A stretch of 64,000 nucleotides of DNA from Paragyromitra xinjiangensis. Lineage: Eukaryota > Ascomycota > Pezizomycetes > Pezizales > Discinaceae. The stretch is taken from contig JBCAMK010000017.1 in assembly GCA_038503065.1 (NCBI GenBank), positions 1 through 64,000 on the forward strand, in the 5' to 3' direction. The notes under the pieces were generated by a model. It was not told the DNA's origin. It saw only the letters and a program-made list of their open reading frames with translations, and did not search any database. Of this stretch, positions 49,680 through 62,031 are shown piece after piece. Both the position numbers and the translations under genes were made by a program. Numbering within the stretch: the first letter of the stretch is position 1; every line of letters starts with the position of its first letter.

Positions 49680-50828
49680 CTAACGCAGGGCAATAAACGA
49701 GGCCCCTACAGAATAAAGGCCATCATCGCCATCAAGCTGCCAAGTCATGCCAGCGGCTGTGACATTGCTGACTTTGAGCGCAAATCTCGTGTCATCCCTC
49801 CAACCCATGTCGATTCGGTTGACTGCCATCGCGACACGGGGAGGGACGTGAAAATCAGAATTGAAGTTCACATAACCAAGCTCGGAACGTCCGCCTGAGC
49901 GAAGGTGTGATGTACCGAAACTACCACTGAAAACCCCCGCTTTATCCGCTGGGAGAGCGATCCACGATATATCAGCACCGTATAACACCGAGTCATTCCA
50001 AGTTTCGATGTTCAGCGTAAAGCCCTCTGTAGTTATATCGGTTGCATAGGTACTCAGACACCGATTGTTGTCTAGACAGAGGTTGAAGCCTTTTAACCAG
50101 ACCACTACAAACGGGGTTTCGGAGTACGGGTGCGAGAAGTTGATTAAATATGTATCTTTGATCTGCGGTACATGCCACCGGCGGTCCCGGGCGGTACTTA
50201 AATTCCCACACTGGAAATTTAGATCGTCAGACTTGACTTCCAATCCAACGCAACCAGCGCTATAGGCAACTACATCGGCGAAGGTGGCGATATTGATTCT
50301 ACAGATGTCGTTCCGGAGAACATCCACATAGGAGTAAACCCCAACACTAGCGCGATTTTCGATATCCAATGAGGTGAGCCCCAACGCGATGAGTGGAGGT
50401 ACGGAATACGGTTGGGAAAAAGTAATCACTTTTGAGGTCTTTTGATTTGGCCTGTCCCACGCTCGCACTTCGCTCGTATCGAATGTCCAAATGACTGGGT
50501 TTTTGGCTTTTGAAGTCGTTGACTTCAGCTCTCCTTTGAGTTTCTCGTTCAATAACTGGAGTTCTATCTTCTCTCGGTATTCACGGGCGGTGACTTCTGC
50601 CTGGATCAGAAGGGCTGATTTCGCTTCTGCTAGCTCTGCCTTAAGCTGATACTCCGACAACAAGGGCATCTGCTTCTTGCTTCCGCGATCCTGGTGCCGG
50701 TGACGGTCAAGGTTATCTATAGAGGGTGTTGCTTTTGGCTCTTCTGGCTGTGATTCAAGCTTGCTGCCTCCTCTCTGGTCGTGAAGCCTGAAGCCTGTAG
50801 CTATCCGGTCCCGCTCAATGTAGGCCAT
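49680..50828 (-). CDS. Triple H-type lectin-domain protein with coiled-coil stalk
   Basis: A single exon of 382 aa. Residues about 55-110 are Ala/Glu/Lys/Leu rich (QLKAELAEAKSALLIQAE, KIELQLLNEKLKGELK), predicting a coiled coil for oligomerisation. Three H-type lectin repeats follow (about 125-200, 225-300 and 310-382). Each has the signature of a [I/V]xFxxxF/Y..PP/TP strand (ITFSQPYSVPPLIALGL, INFSHPYSETPFVVVWL, VNFNSDFHVPPRVAMAV) and an ending such as WNDSVLYGADISWIAL or VGASFIAL. H-type lectins (snail agglutinin, discoidin) usually bind GalNAc-type sugars as trimers. No signal peptide, so cytosolic or unconventionally secreted, as for fungal defence lectins. The trimeric stalk plus three domains suggests high avidity (inference). 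Confidence 0.88.
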   Translation of the reverse strand: MAYIERDRIATGFRLHDQRGGSKLESQPEEPKATPSIDNLDRHRHQDRGSKKQMPLLSEYQLKAELAEAKSALLIQAEVTAREYREKIELQLLNEKLKGELKSTTSKAKNPVIWTFDTSEVRAWDRPNQKTSKVITFSQPYSVPPLIALGLTSLDIENRASVGVYSYVDVLRNDICRINIATFADVVAYSAGCVGLEVKSDDLNFQCGNLSTARDRRWHVPQIKDTYLINFSHPYSETPFVVVWLKGFNLCLDNNRCLSTYATDITTEGFTLNIETWNDSVLYGADISWIALPADKAGVFSGSFGTSHLRSGGRSELGYVNFNSDFHVPPRVAMAVNRIDMGWRDDTRFALKVSNVTAAGMTWQLDGDDGLYSVGASFIALR

Positions 50829-53197
50829 AACGGCGGTGTTCAGCTAGTACCTATTATTATCATAATCATATAAAATAATAGTTTTAGGGGTAAATATTTT
50901 GGTCTCTCACATTGGTCACCACACGCTCAAATACGGCATCAGGTGCACTAGAGATATGCTCAAGACTAGCCCAGAAATCTGTGGGGAAACGATGTCAACA
51001 AGTCAGCTAAGAAGGAAACAAGCAAGAGAACCACAAATACGTAGACGAATATATAGCTAACCTTGAAAAAAGTAAATAAGCTGCGGGGCAGTCAGGAAAG
51101 AACCACTAGTTAGACGAGAGGACGGGGTATAACGAGGGGGTAGCGAGTTCATGATCGTATAGGTTCGTGAGGAATTTTTAATATATCTATACGGTTTATT
51201 GGCTCTTTAATCTAGAGAAACGGCCTCAAACAAAGCCCAGTTATGAGGGGTAACTGAAAATGGAGGTTACGCTGGATGTAGATTCGATTAGGCATCCCAC
51301 GTAGGGTACAATCCTATTATGTCACGAACAGCCTTCTCCTACTATATTTCCTACTGGAATCCAGTGTGGTAGTAAGGAGGTTATCCTACCCTCCAATAAA
51401 GTACAGAGGTTATAGCCGGCCTAAACCCGGAAAAATTACCTACTCATGTAGATACATAATGATGAATAAAAGTTGTATCGGCAGAATATTTTCCACTGGT
51501 GCTGCGCTATTGTGTGGGTTGTTGCGTTGCTGCGGGCTACAAGCGAGGTGGCAACAAGACACGAATAGTCACTCGATTTCTCTACCCAAGACACGCGCGT
51601 ACACGTCGAATAATAGCCTACCTAACGACATAAATGACCTAGAACTGTTACGATTTCTAGGTATGTGCTTCGAAAAGCTATAGCAAATACGAAGGGGCTC
51701 AGGCTTATGGGTATCTGTAGTAGCTAAAACATGTGATGTGTGTGTATTTAACAACCGGTTTTTAGTGTAACAGTAAACCGCTGCGCACATAACAATACAA
51801 GTGCCAAAATATCTCGCTAATTCATTTCATGATCCATTGGTAGCAGCATTCCTCCAAGTAGAACTTGGAGGGTTGCAGGGAAGCCTTAAGCTCACGAGGT
51901 TGCATTCGCACCTATAGCCAAGTGCCGTAAAACGAAGGGTGTGAGAATCTGGGAGGAGAATCTAAAGGGGGATCGAACGAACTAGAGAAACTAAACGGAG
52001 ATAGAGGTATGGACGTTTTCTCAAAGGAGAGGTTGTGCATTATATATATGGGGTGCACCCCGATAGAAAGTTGCGAGTTGGCCGATTGGCTCACCACGAA
52101 CAAATCAAGCATGTCAGAGAATGGTTTAGATGTGGGAGAGAAATTTGGTTAGGGGAATGTGTTTATGAACTGCCCATGTACGGGGAGGTTTTATGTTGTT
52201 ATGCTTCGTTCGTTTTGCGGTAACAGTTTAATTTTATAATTTATGCATATGTTTATTTGTTTCATTGTTTTCGTTTCGTTTTAGGGGGGGAATATCCTAC
52301 TCAAAGAGGATACATATACTTAATGAGATAATCGTTCGGGGCTTTTGCTCGCACATTCGCCATTCTGGGGCTTAGTTTGACATAGCTATTTAGGATCCCT
52401 AGTTTCAAAACTCAGACATACCCGCCAGCATGTAGTCGACTAAGATTGGTCGGCCGTATGGCCGCAAGATTTATGTCCTAATTTATGTTGTCTATTACAG
52501 CTGAAGAAGCTTAAGCCTATGGTAACTGGGGAAACCGGCATATGCGTTTCCCCTGCTGCTGTAATACGAAGCACGCTCATTTCATCGTCTCGGTCACAAA
52601 GCTTGGCATAAAATTTTAGCACGAATCGAGAATAAATACCCGCGCTGGGGTTATCGCAACGCCACATTAATGTGGCTAAAATTCTACGGGAATCGATTCT
52701 CGCAGCAAGTGAGCCTTCAGTGGCATTCACGCCGCGTATTCCGATGGATGAGATTCCTGCCTCTAGGTAGAATAGAGATATGGGTCAAAGCGAAAAGGTT
52801 CTTCCTTACCCAACTTCGAGGGGAAGTTCTTCTTTATACGACTCCACTACCAGTGAAAAAAGGCCACAGTCCGCAGTCCACTGTATTTCATACGTACAAC
52901 CGATTTTGGCTTTGCCTTTCCCCGCCAAATATTTCCTAACCCTACTCCACAACGAAACAGAGTGTCTTTAGCGAACAGCTTCATCTACGCATCCGCCGGG
53001 CGAAGACCTCGTGTCAACAGGTCGAGCAGCTGCGCACTATTAGTTAACTGAATCATTCATTCCGGGAGTAGCCACTTACCCAACGTTCCAGGTTTCGCTC
53101 ATTATCCTTCAATTCCTCTACCTTTTGGTCGAGCTTCTCTATGACAAACTTGAGTGTGGAAATATCAGGGGAACAGTTCAGATTGTGGATAGCTCAC
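50829..53197. other. Intergenic, no convincing gene
   Basis: Frames near 51366-51683, 52035-52223 and 52670-52939 have no domain or splice support. The sequence at 53095-53160 could encode a coiled coil on the minus strand (EKLDQKVEELKDNERNLERW) and may be the true last exon of the vWA gene, but the phase does not match. Confidence 0.45.
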
Positions 53198-55390
53198 CTG
53201 ATGTGCAGTAAACCAAACTTCCGACTTCAGAGTCGTTATGGAGAGATCTGATGAAATCCTCTGCCTGGTCCTCATCGCCAACTTGGCTAACCTGGAATAC
53301 AACGGCTTCATTGGCGAGAACCGAAAATTTCGTTAGGGATCTAACGGTAAAGAGAACTACGGCGAGTGAAACTTACTCGTAGGCCTGTAATCTTTACTTG
53401 TCAAAGTTTTCTGGCAGTTGAGGATTACTTCTCTGAAGTATCCTGTATCTTCTTTAATCGGCTGCCCCAAAATTTAGTATGTTTTAATACACTGGCTCGC
53501 ACCATACTCCAAGGGTAGTCGTACCGCGCCATCAGTAATAGTTGCGATAAGAAGCGGCTTGTTAAAGCTTCCTCTGTTGATTTCTTCATATAGCAACGGA
53601 TCCAACACTCTACTTTTCAGGCCCGTCCCAATCCGGGAAGAACGTCCGTTGAATTTTATACGGCCAAAGACAATATTTGCGTCTTTTTGGGTGCGTATAT
53701 TATCAAATCGATGATCTTCATTAGCGTTGATACACCTGACTTTAATGCCACTAGTTTCTAGCATCGATGTGATCTTTGTAACTCGACTAAAGAGCTCTCT
53801 CATAGCATCAACCCGTTTACCTTGACGCATGGAATTACTATCGTCTAACGCAAGTTAGTAGAGGATAATGCATCATTGAGGCCCACATACCACAATATAT
53901 AACTACATCGTAAAGTGCTAATCTTATCATGTCAATTATGTCCTCAGGTCGATTCAGTGTGGCAGTTTCGTCTTTAGCAATTTGTGCTCCTTTCTCGCAC
54001 AATTTTCGCAGGTAGGGATCATTTGCAGCCTCCGGGTAGAACCTTCCAAGATCCATACAATCAATGAACTCATTTAAATTATCAGAGATAAGATTCGTAG
54101 TTTCATCGAGCTCCTAGAGACTCCAATACCCTTGTCAGATCATAATTCAAAAGCGTATAGAGGGTGAATGACGGGCTAAGACTAGCATAAAAACGAAAGG
54201 AACCTCACCATTGAATCTGAAGGCCAAGCTGAGGGTCTAGCATTTGGGTAGTGCGACCTTGTTGGTTCTGGGCCAAATTTATCGATTATGGGGGCTTGCC
54301 CGGTTAGTAGGCTCCCGGTCATGGCATTTTCCAATGGAGGATTTTCCATGATAGCGGCAGGCTCCGTCTTGTCTTGTGGTCGGCTAAGCTCCTCCAGGGA
54401 AGCAGCGAGTTGCCTAGTAGCCTGATGGCTGGTCGGAGTTTTTCGTGGAGAAAGATCATCTGCATCAGCAGTCCCGTCGGCTGCTTGATTTGAACTCGCT
54501 AACTCGGCTTGCTTTAAGGAATTCACTTTTTCGAGTAGGCCGTGCCCGGACGGCTCGCTCTTGTTGATAGTTTGTGGTAGAGATCTTCCTGTGGTATCGA
54601 CTCTGAGAATAGAATTCGAGGAATGCATAGATATAGGCTGTTGCGGTGGGAATCCTGCAACAGAATCCCCATTGGAAGCCCCGCTCTTAGTTATAGCCCG
54701 AGGTAGAGAAGATATCTCTGCAGCATCAACCTTGTGGGCGGCTGCCGGCGAATGTTCTGACTTCGCCTGCCGCAGGGAAGACCCTTCTGCGGGGGAAGCT
54801 TTCCTGGAGGTACCACCTCCAGTTTTGGTCTGTACCACAAAAGAGCTCTCTGTAATATCAGCTCTATAGGTAGCTGTTGGCGAATTCCCGGACTTGGTTC
54901 GTCGAGTGGGAGATCCATCTGCGGAAGCTTGCCCAGTTGTCCCGCTCCTGGTGATAGTCTGAAACGCGGAAGATCCTCCAGCGACATCAATCCCATAGGT
55001 AGCTTCTGGGGAACGTCGGGATTTAACTCTTCTCGAAGAAGATCTCTCTGGATTAGAAGTTTGCTCCAGCTCCCTCCGGTTAGCTACGGGGTTTGCCGGC
55101 GGTGGTCCCTTTGCGGTGGCAGTTTGTTTTTGCGAGTATCTAGGCCTTGCCTCGGGCAAGACAGATTCTGTAGCACCACTCCTCCTGTCGCCACGGCGCT
55201 CGGTCATGTTACTCTGTCGAGGGGATCTTCCTGTGGCTGTAACATCATGTTGGAATCTGGACCTCTGTCGTTGAACAAGCTTTTCCGAGGTAAAAAATTG
55301 ACTGCTAGCTCTGCGTGGCCGACTAGAATTAGCTTCTCGTGGATGGGAATCATCTTCCTCCATACAAGGTAAACAGCAAGGTAAGCACAT
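53198..55390 (-). CDS. vWA-domain protein with disordered tandem-repeat N-terminus
   Basis: Exons 55390-54209, 54113-53891, 53844-53525, 53461-53377 and 53305-53198 keep one frame. The chosen start gives a Cys-rich N-terminus (MCLPCCLPCMEED), a plausible palmitoylation site. Residues about 100-340 are disordered and built of about five diverged repeats of about 43 aa (elements S-P-x-A-x-Y/H, QTITRSG, QASADGSPTRR). Exons 2-5 encode a von Willebrand A domain: MIDAS motif DDSNS created across the second intron, Thr/Gly in GRSSRIGTGL, TDGA at the next junction, then VVFQVSQVGDEDQAEDFIRSL and LVYCTS. Fungal vWA proteins of this type bind metal-dependent partners. The 3' end after 53198 is unresolved (donor GTGAGC, possible short last exon to about 53095). 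Confidence 0.75.
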
Positions 55391-57491
55391 GATGCCTCGT
55401 GGGGGAAGATGCCACAAGCAATCCAAATATGGCGAGGGAAATAAAAAATTCCCAGCTTGATATGCGATGGTTAAGTATCTATCGATTCCTTTGCTCCTAA
55501 CAATAGCTCTCTTGGTTATTTCTGGGCTCCTACAAGTAGACAATGAGATATCTGCCCCGCTTCTATTCATTTTGCAAACACAGTGGAAAGCGTAGCCTGA
55601 ATTATTGTTCAAACGTGTTAACTGAACCTATCGATTGGATATGCGTTTAGCAACACAGATATGTATCTACGATTCACCTGCATAATAGATCCCCACTTCT
55701 ATTCAGGCCACCAACGATATGGTAATTGAACCAATCGGCAGGTGTATTAGTACATTGTGCCTTTTCATCAATGAGCAAGGCAAGTTCAACCAACAGCAAG
55801 AGTTTTAATAACCGTGCTAACCCCAAATTAGTCAATATTTCCCCATACTTACAGGGACCCAACCCGTTAGATAGCCAGAGTGATATCTGATGTCTCGGTT
55901 AATCAACCTCACGCGATGGCAGTGCGCATAATCTTTCATCGTCACAAAAAAGCGAACTCACACCTCAGTGAGAACCGCGAGTCTAATTGGCGGAGAAATG
56001 CGCTTTCTGTCTCCGGAGTTCTAATCATAATCAGTAAAATATGACCGCTATAAAGATTGTAGATACATGTAGCTTAGGTCCTCACGATTGTAGACTAGGT
56101 ATATCCTAACCCCTGCCAGCACGCTACTCAGTTTACAACATGCCATAACGAAGCAGCCTGGGCTGAGACTGCAGGACATGCCCACACTCTGAATGGCTGT
56201 GAGTAAAGGTTTAAGTTGCTTATTTACTGGTTGTAACTGAGCCTGAAGTCGATTGCACTAATTGAGACATTTATTCTATCATGCGCTCTCAGTCCAGGCC
56301 ACTTCGCTAAGACTGAGTTTATACGGTATATGAACCAAGGATATCAAATGACTAGGCCTCGTTTGAGGAGTCATACGTATGCGTATGTATTTGGGTGGGA
56401 TTCGCGATCACCAGTCTATCGCACTACCTATGTTGTACTACCTTTCTATACGTGGGTACCCTGCGTGGTAGAATATGTCTTCCAATCGATAGAACTAGAT
56501 GTGATGACTGCTTGGCTTATGGGCTGTCCACTGGTCGGAACACCTATCACATAGATACAGATACGACACCTGGTCGATGCATGTAGGAATACAAAGTTGG
56601 GTAGCCTTGACATTAAAACCTTGTCCGGGGGTTAAACCACTCGGAAAAACCCGAAAACGCAAGTAGATCGAAGTTGGTCAATCAGCCCGATAATGTGGCT
56701 AGGAAGAGTAAATCAAAAAAATAGGTATTACTGACAGAAGGCATTTTCGGGTTCCTCATGCCTGCCCTGAATAGTACATATTTTCTCGTTTGCAAGGTCA
56801 TCGCTAAACGGCCCGGCTGTAGGATAATTACAATCAAGTGCTCTGACTCACTCGCAAGTTCATGGTTTTTCATTTTGTTAAAGGAGGAAAAAAAGAGACT
56901 CGAAGTGAGTCTACCTACTATATATAGCAAACCTGATTAAGAAATTGGTCCCACGGCTGGTTAGTAGGATCCTTAGCCAGTATATTTTTCCTCACGCCTG
57001 TCTACCTCCACATGCCTGTGATCAGTTCTGCTCCGATCATTTGAAAGTTTGTATTAGCTTAAGTTTGCGAGTGCTCCCCGAGCATAGATTTTGGAAGAAA
57101 GGCGCTGGGTTCTGTTTTGGGCGTTGAGGAAGTGGGGTCTTGCCTTGTAATAAAAGTAATATTAATGAATAATTGGCCTCCCACGGAATCTTTGGGTTAG
57201 GGTTAGTTCTGCCCGACGCAATAAAAAACGGATGAGTTAGAACGAGAGCGAAATATCATTGGTCCAGTCTTGCAGCGGAACGATCGATTGCATTAGTCTC
57301 GTGCCTAGCACATGTACATAATGCACAGCTTGCTGCGCACCGGCGGCAGCCTCAGGTAGGAGGGGATGGAAACGCTAGCGAGCCTAGATTGCCATCCGTT
57401 CGCCCAAGGCGTCTCCCACGAACAACTCCTACACGCTCTGAATTCCCACAAACTATCTAGAACTACCCTTCAACTTCCCTTATAAGAACAT
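55391..57491. other. Intergenic, no gene seen
   Basis: The plus-strand frames near 56330-56586 have no domain. The promoter of the NACHT gene and one telobox-like motif lie in the right part. Confidence 0.5.
57194..57206 (+). repeat. Telobox-like motif
   Basis: GGGTTAGGGTTAG, two telomere-type units, about 290 nt upstream of the NACHT gene start. Confidence 0.6.
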
Positions 57492-60400
57492 ATGGACCCC
57501 TTTTCCGTACTATGTGGGGTAGCTGGGCTCATAAGCCTAGCCCAAGTTGTGGTTCAAGAGGGGTACAATTACATTAGTACAGCCAAAGGCATCCGCGAAG
57601 ATATAAGTAACCTCATCAACGAAGTGGCCGCGTAAAGATCCAGAGCTCAACTCAAAATATAGCTTGAAGCTAATGGGGACGCAGACTTTCCGGGATACTA
57701 GTAGCTTTAAAGACCCTTGCAGACGATCTTGGAAAAGCCGGTTATAGCCCAGGTTCGCCTAACCCCTTTACGTGTAGCTTTGTTCTCTAGAATATGCTTC
57801 TTATAACCGTATTGTTTTACGATAGCTATTACCAAACCTCAACAGATATCCGACTGTGAAGATGTTCTTCGGCAGTTGAAGGACCTGTTGCGAAGAATCA
57901 GCCCAACCCCCGAGGACAAAAATGCCCCCACTAGAAAAATAGAAAAGACCCTACAGCAGAAAAACAATCGAGCAGGGAAGGTTAAGAATATCGGAGTCAA
58001 GGAAATACCAATAACAGAGAGAATAAAGGAATTAGTTTACAATACGGGAAAGATTGCGACATGGCCTTTAAATCGGGATGAAACTATGGAACTAGTAGAT
58101 CGACTAGCAAGACATAAAACCACATTCATATTAACTTTATCAGCTGATAACACGTTTGTCTCTCACTCCTGGATCATTCACTTTTGTTAACTAAAAGAAT
58201 AAAACACAGTGCAACACTTATGGATATATTGCATAAAGCTCAAGAAACGAATTACCACATCGTCGATGTTAGAAGCGAGCAATCCAGAGTTGCAGAGGCA
58301 AAAAGGGAGGAAGATCGAAGTAAGTCCTACCCGCCCAAAGCTCTACTCTCTTACAACTAATATCCCTTAGCTACTAAACTATGTTGGCTGTTTCCTGGAG
58401 ATCCTGATGAAAAACATACGGATATCCTCCAAAAAAGGCACGAGGGCACAGGAGACTGGTTTTTCGAAAGTGAAGAATTCAAACGTTGGCTGCATGAGGC
58501 CTCTTGGTTATTCTGCCATGGGAAAGGTATTTCCCCCGAATGAATCACAGCTGCCCGTTTTAGACTAATGAGTGGTTCTTAAGCTGGCGCGGGGAAAACG
58601 GTGTTGATGTACGTGCAAGTCGCTAAAAGTTATCCTAGAATTAAATTCTAATAACTAACTGAGGGTACGCCTAGCTCTGCCGTCCTTGACTACATCGAAA
58701 CCTCCCTAGCTACAGATGGAAGTGTCGGGTTAGCAAAAATATATTGTGGTTACAAAGACCGCGACGAACAAACTCCGACCAAAATATTTGCTAGTGTTCT
58801 ACGACAACTTGGCTTTCAAAAATCAACTCTGCCCCCCGAGATCGAATCACTCTATAAGACATGCACAGCAAAGGGGAAAAATCCACTCTTGCAAGACTTA
58901 ATTCAAGCCATCATTTCTCTTGCAGGTAGCTTTTCCCGCGTATGGCTCTTCTTCGACGCCTTAGATGAGTGTGACGAAACAAAACTGCCAGAACTTCTAT
59001 CATGCATGGGAAGTTTGATGGAGACCAATATTCAGGGTTTTGTCACCAGTCGGTCGCATGTGTCACAGATCAGGAGCACATTTGAGAAAGCAATTACAGT
59101 AGAACTCTCCGCACGCGGGGAAGATATCGAGATTTTTGTGAGATCTAAACTCTCTACACGGCCGAAACCACTCGCGGATCGACTAGTCGAAGAAGTCGTC
59201 TCCCGAGTTTTAGAAAAAGCAGATGGCATGTGCGTTAATGAAGATTCTTGAAATAATACTGAACGAACTGGAAACTAACTTTTTGACAGATTTCTGCTGG
59301 TGGCATTTCAGGTCGAAGTTATCATTAGCAAGATAAGGCCGACGGATGTGCGCAAGTGCTTAGATCGGCTGCCAACAGGCCTTGACAGCATATACGAAAA
59401 TATACTCCAGAAAATAAACCGTGGAGATGAGGATAATAGAGAGTTAGCATTGAATGCATTGTCTTGGATATCTCACGCTACTCGACCGCTTCATCCCAAA
59501 GAACTTCGCGAGGCCTTGACCATTGCCGAAGGGGATAGTGTAATCGAAGACGAAGACTTGTTAGAAGAAAAGCAATTGGTTGATGTCTGTGGTGGCTTAG
59601 TCGTGGTAGATGAGAATAGTCAAACAGTCCGTTTTGTCCACTACACGGTCCAGGAGTATTTGGAGAAAAGCTCAGATATCTCCCACGGGAAACAAGTGCA
59701 CGCCCTGATGGCAAAGACTTGCCTGACATATTTGTCGCTTGACGCATTCGACGAATGTCCAGACGGAGGTATGAACACAGCTTGGCTAGCAAGGCGGGTT
59801 GATGGAATGCACTCTATGAATACGCTGCTTGTAACTGGGGATATCACACAAATTCCTCCGGCGAAGAGCAAAGTGTTTTGGAATTGATTTGCAAGTTTTC
59901 TGAAAGTGGTAATCGTGCGGAGTCAGCACTTCACGTGTTTCTCACCCGGGATCTCTCTTTATCGAGAAGGGGTTCAACTATTAACCTATCGAATTCGCGG
60001 AATACATTCTCTGTGGCAGCTATAGTTGGTTTGCCTCGATTGACGAGATCACTATTGCAACGAGAAAATCTCGAAGTTGATCTGAAAGATAGGAACTACA
60101 ATTTAGAGTACCCCTATTGGTATAGGGATCAAACACCACTCAGTCGAGCGGCGGAGAACGGAAATTCTGAGGTTGTCCGACTGCTAGTGGATAGGAGCGA
60201 TGTGGACGCAGATTCAAAGGACTCGTGGGAAAGAACACCACTATCTTATGCGGCAGAGGGTGGACACTTCGCAATAGCGAAATTACTAGTAGGCAGAGAC
60301 GATGTAGATGTAGATGCAAAGGACATATCCTGCCGAACACCACTGTCTTATGCAGCACAGCGCGGTCACCTCGAGGTGGTAAAGCTACTGGCGGATAGGG

Positions 60401-60942
60401 AAGACGTGAACGCAGACTCAAAAGACTACTTTGGCCGAACGCCGATTTGTTACGCAGCAAGAAACAGGCATCTCGATATAACACGACTACTAGCAAACAG
60501 GGATGATGTGAACACAGATACAAAAGACAGAGATAACCGAACGCCATTATCCTTTGCGGCAGAGGGCGGCGATCTAGAGGTGGTACAGCCGTTGGTAGAT
60601 AGAGACAGCGCAAACGCAGACACGAAAGATAGATATAGCCGAACACCTTTGTACTTTGCGGCAGAGGGCAGACATCTCGCGGTGATGCAGCTCCTGATAG
60701 ATAGGGATGATGTGGACATAAACTCAAAAGATAAAAATGGCCGAACAAATTTGTCCCTTGCGGCGATATGCGGACATCTCGAAGTGGTGCAGCTCCTGAT
60801 AGATAGGGATGATGTGGACATAAACTCAAAGGATATTGATGGCCAAACACCCTTATCCCATGCGACTGCACTCGGGCATCTCGCAGTAGCACAGCCGCTG
60901 GCGGATAGACAGAGAATGGACCAGAAGAAATTCAAGAAATAA
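57492..60942 (+). pseudogene. HeLo-like/NACHT/ankyrin NLR receptor gene with frame breaks
   Basis: ATG at 57492 opens a fungal STAND N-terminal domain (MDPFSVLCGVAGLISLAQVV, then REDISNLINEVAA). TAA at about 57634 and TAG at 57659 interrupt it, and the first intron could not be resolved. Clean exons follow: 57846-58153, 58198-58319, 58371-58526, 58584-58608, 58675-59229 and 59290 onward. The NACHT core has Walker A HGKAGAGKT (assembled across an intron), Walker B VWLFFDALDECDE, sensor-like VTSRSH, and RFVHYTVQEYL. A 1-nt loss in GGAATGC near 59804-59808 shifts the frame; the expected YEYAACNWGYHT resumes in the next frame and runs through about nine ankyrin repeats to 60942. Such genes act in non-self recognition and regulated cell death. 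Decay is inferred from the breaks; sequencing error is the alternative. Confidence 0.82.
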
Positions 60943-62031
60943 GAAATAAAACTCATCCGGCTAGACACTCGAGGTAAGTTCTCGCCCAGTCAAACCCCTT
61001 CTCGCCCCTACTGGCCCATCAATTCGAACAAAACTAAACTCTTGCATTAAACCCACAGAAGCACAATGGCCTTCGGAATAGCGATCGGGGACCGCTTACA
61101 GAGTGACTGGGGGAGCAGAGACCGGAGCCGTATATGTTCCGACCTGTATTCTATCTTCGCCCATTGGCAAACAGGCCGGCCGATAGGTAAACAGGCCAAC
61201 CTATTTACCAACGAGACCACTTTGAGTATTGACTAGCCCATCTACAAGTTAACACTAAAAGATGGCCCATATTTAAAGAATTCTTTGTCTCTAAGCGAGG
61301 TTGTAGCTATAGCCACACAGGCAAAATGATTACCATCAAAGTGGTCTGCAAAAGTTACTACAACCCACCAATGATGATGATGAACTCTAGATCTCCTTTT
61401 AACTATGGGTGTATATCTGATTCCCCTAAAAGATATACAATGCAGTGCATTAGGGAATGAAAACCCAAGTAATGAAAGCTAGAAGCATTTAAAATTTTGT
61501 GGCCTGGGGATAAATGAAACTGATGGTTAGGTGTGGTGGTGGTTGGGTGGTGAAGGGGCTAAACTATAGTTGAAAAAAGATTTTCATTTGAAGGCTAGCC
61601 GTCTCCTAGTGTCAAATTATAGCTAGAGGTATATGAAATCTTTTATGCTGAATGGCTTTAGTACAATATCTCTAGATTCGATTTAACTGACCCTAGCAAT
61701 AAGAATTTATATGTATGGGTTTAGTGCCCCCGACTTAGGATAGAGCCAGATTAGGTCAGTATAATGAATTTGGTAGGATAAAGTAGGGATCATTTTCCCA
61801 ATCTCCATTATATCTAGCTGCTTTTTACATGTATTCAACATGTATTCATGTTACTTTTATATACCACATCCAAACCCCAACTTACCAGCCAACAGTTACC
61901 CATCCACGATTACTAATATTGTACTGTGATATGGGGTCACGAATAACCAGAATCTGACAACGCGGTGCGGCCATGTCTCCCCTGAACTCCCCGTCACAGT
62001 CATAAAGCAAGTTATATAACCAAGATAAAAT
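60943..62031. other. Intergenic between convergent genes
   Basis: 3' flanks of the NACHT gene and the carboxypeptidase gene. No coding signal. AACAGGCC occurs repeatedly near 61165-61200 (AACAGGCCGGCCGATAGG, AACAGGCCAACC). Confidence 0.55.

Noticed and set aside
60140..60968. Minus-strand frames opposite the NACHT gene's ankyrin repeats
   Set aside because: Antisense shadows of the 102-nt periodic ankyrin coding sequence.
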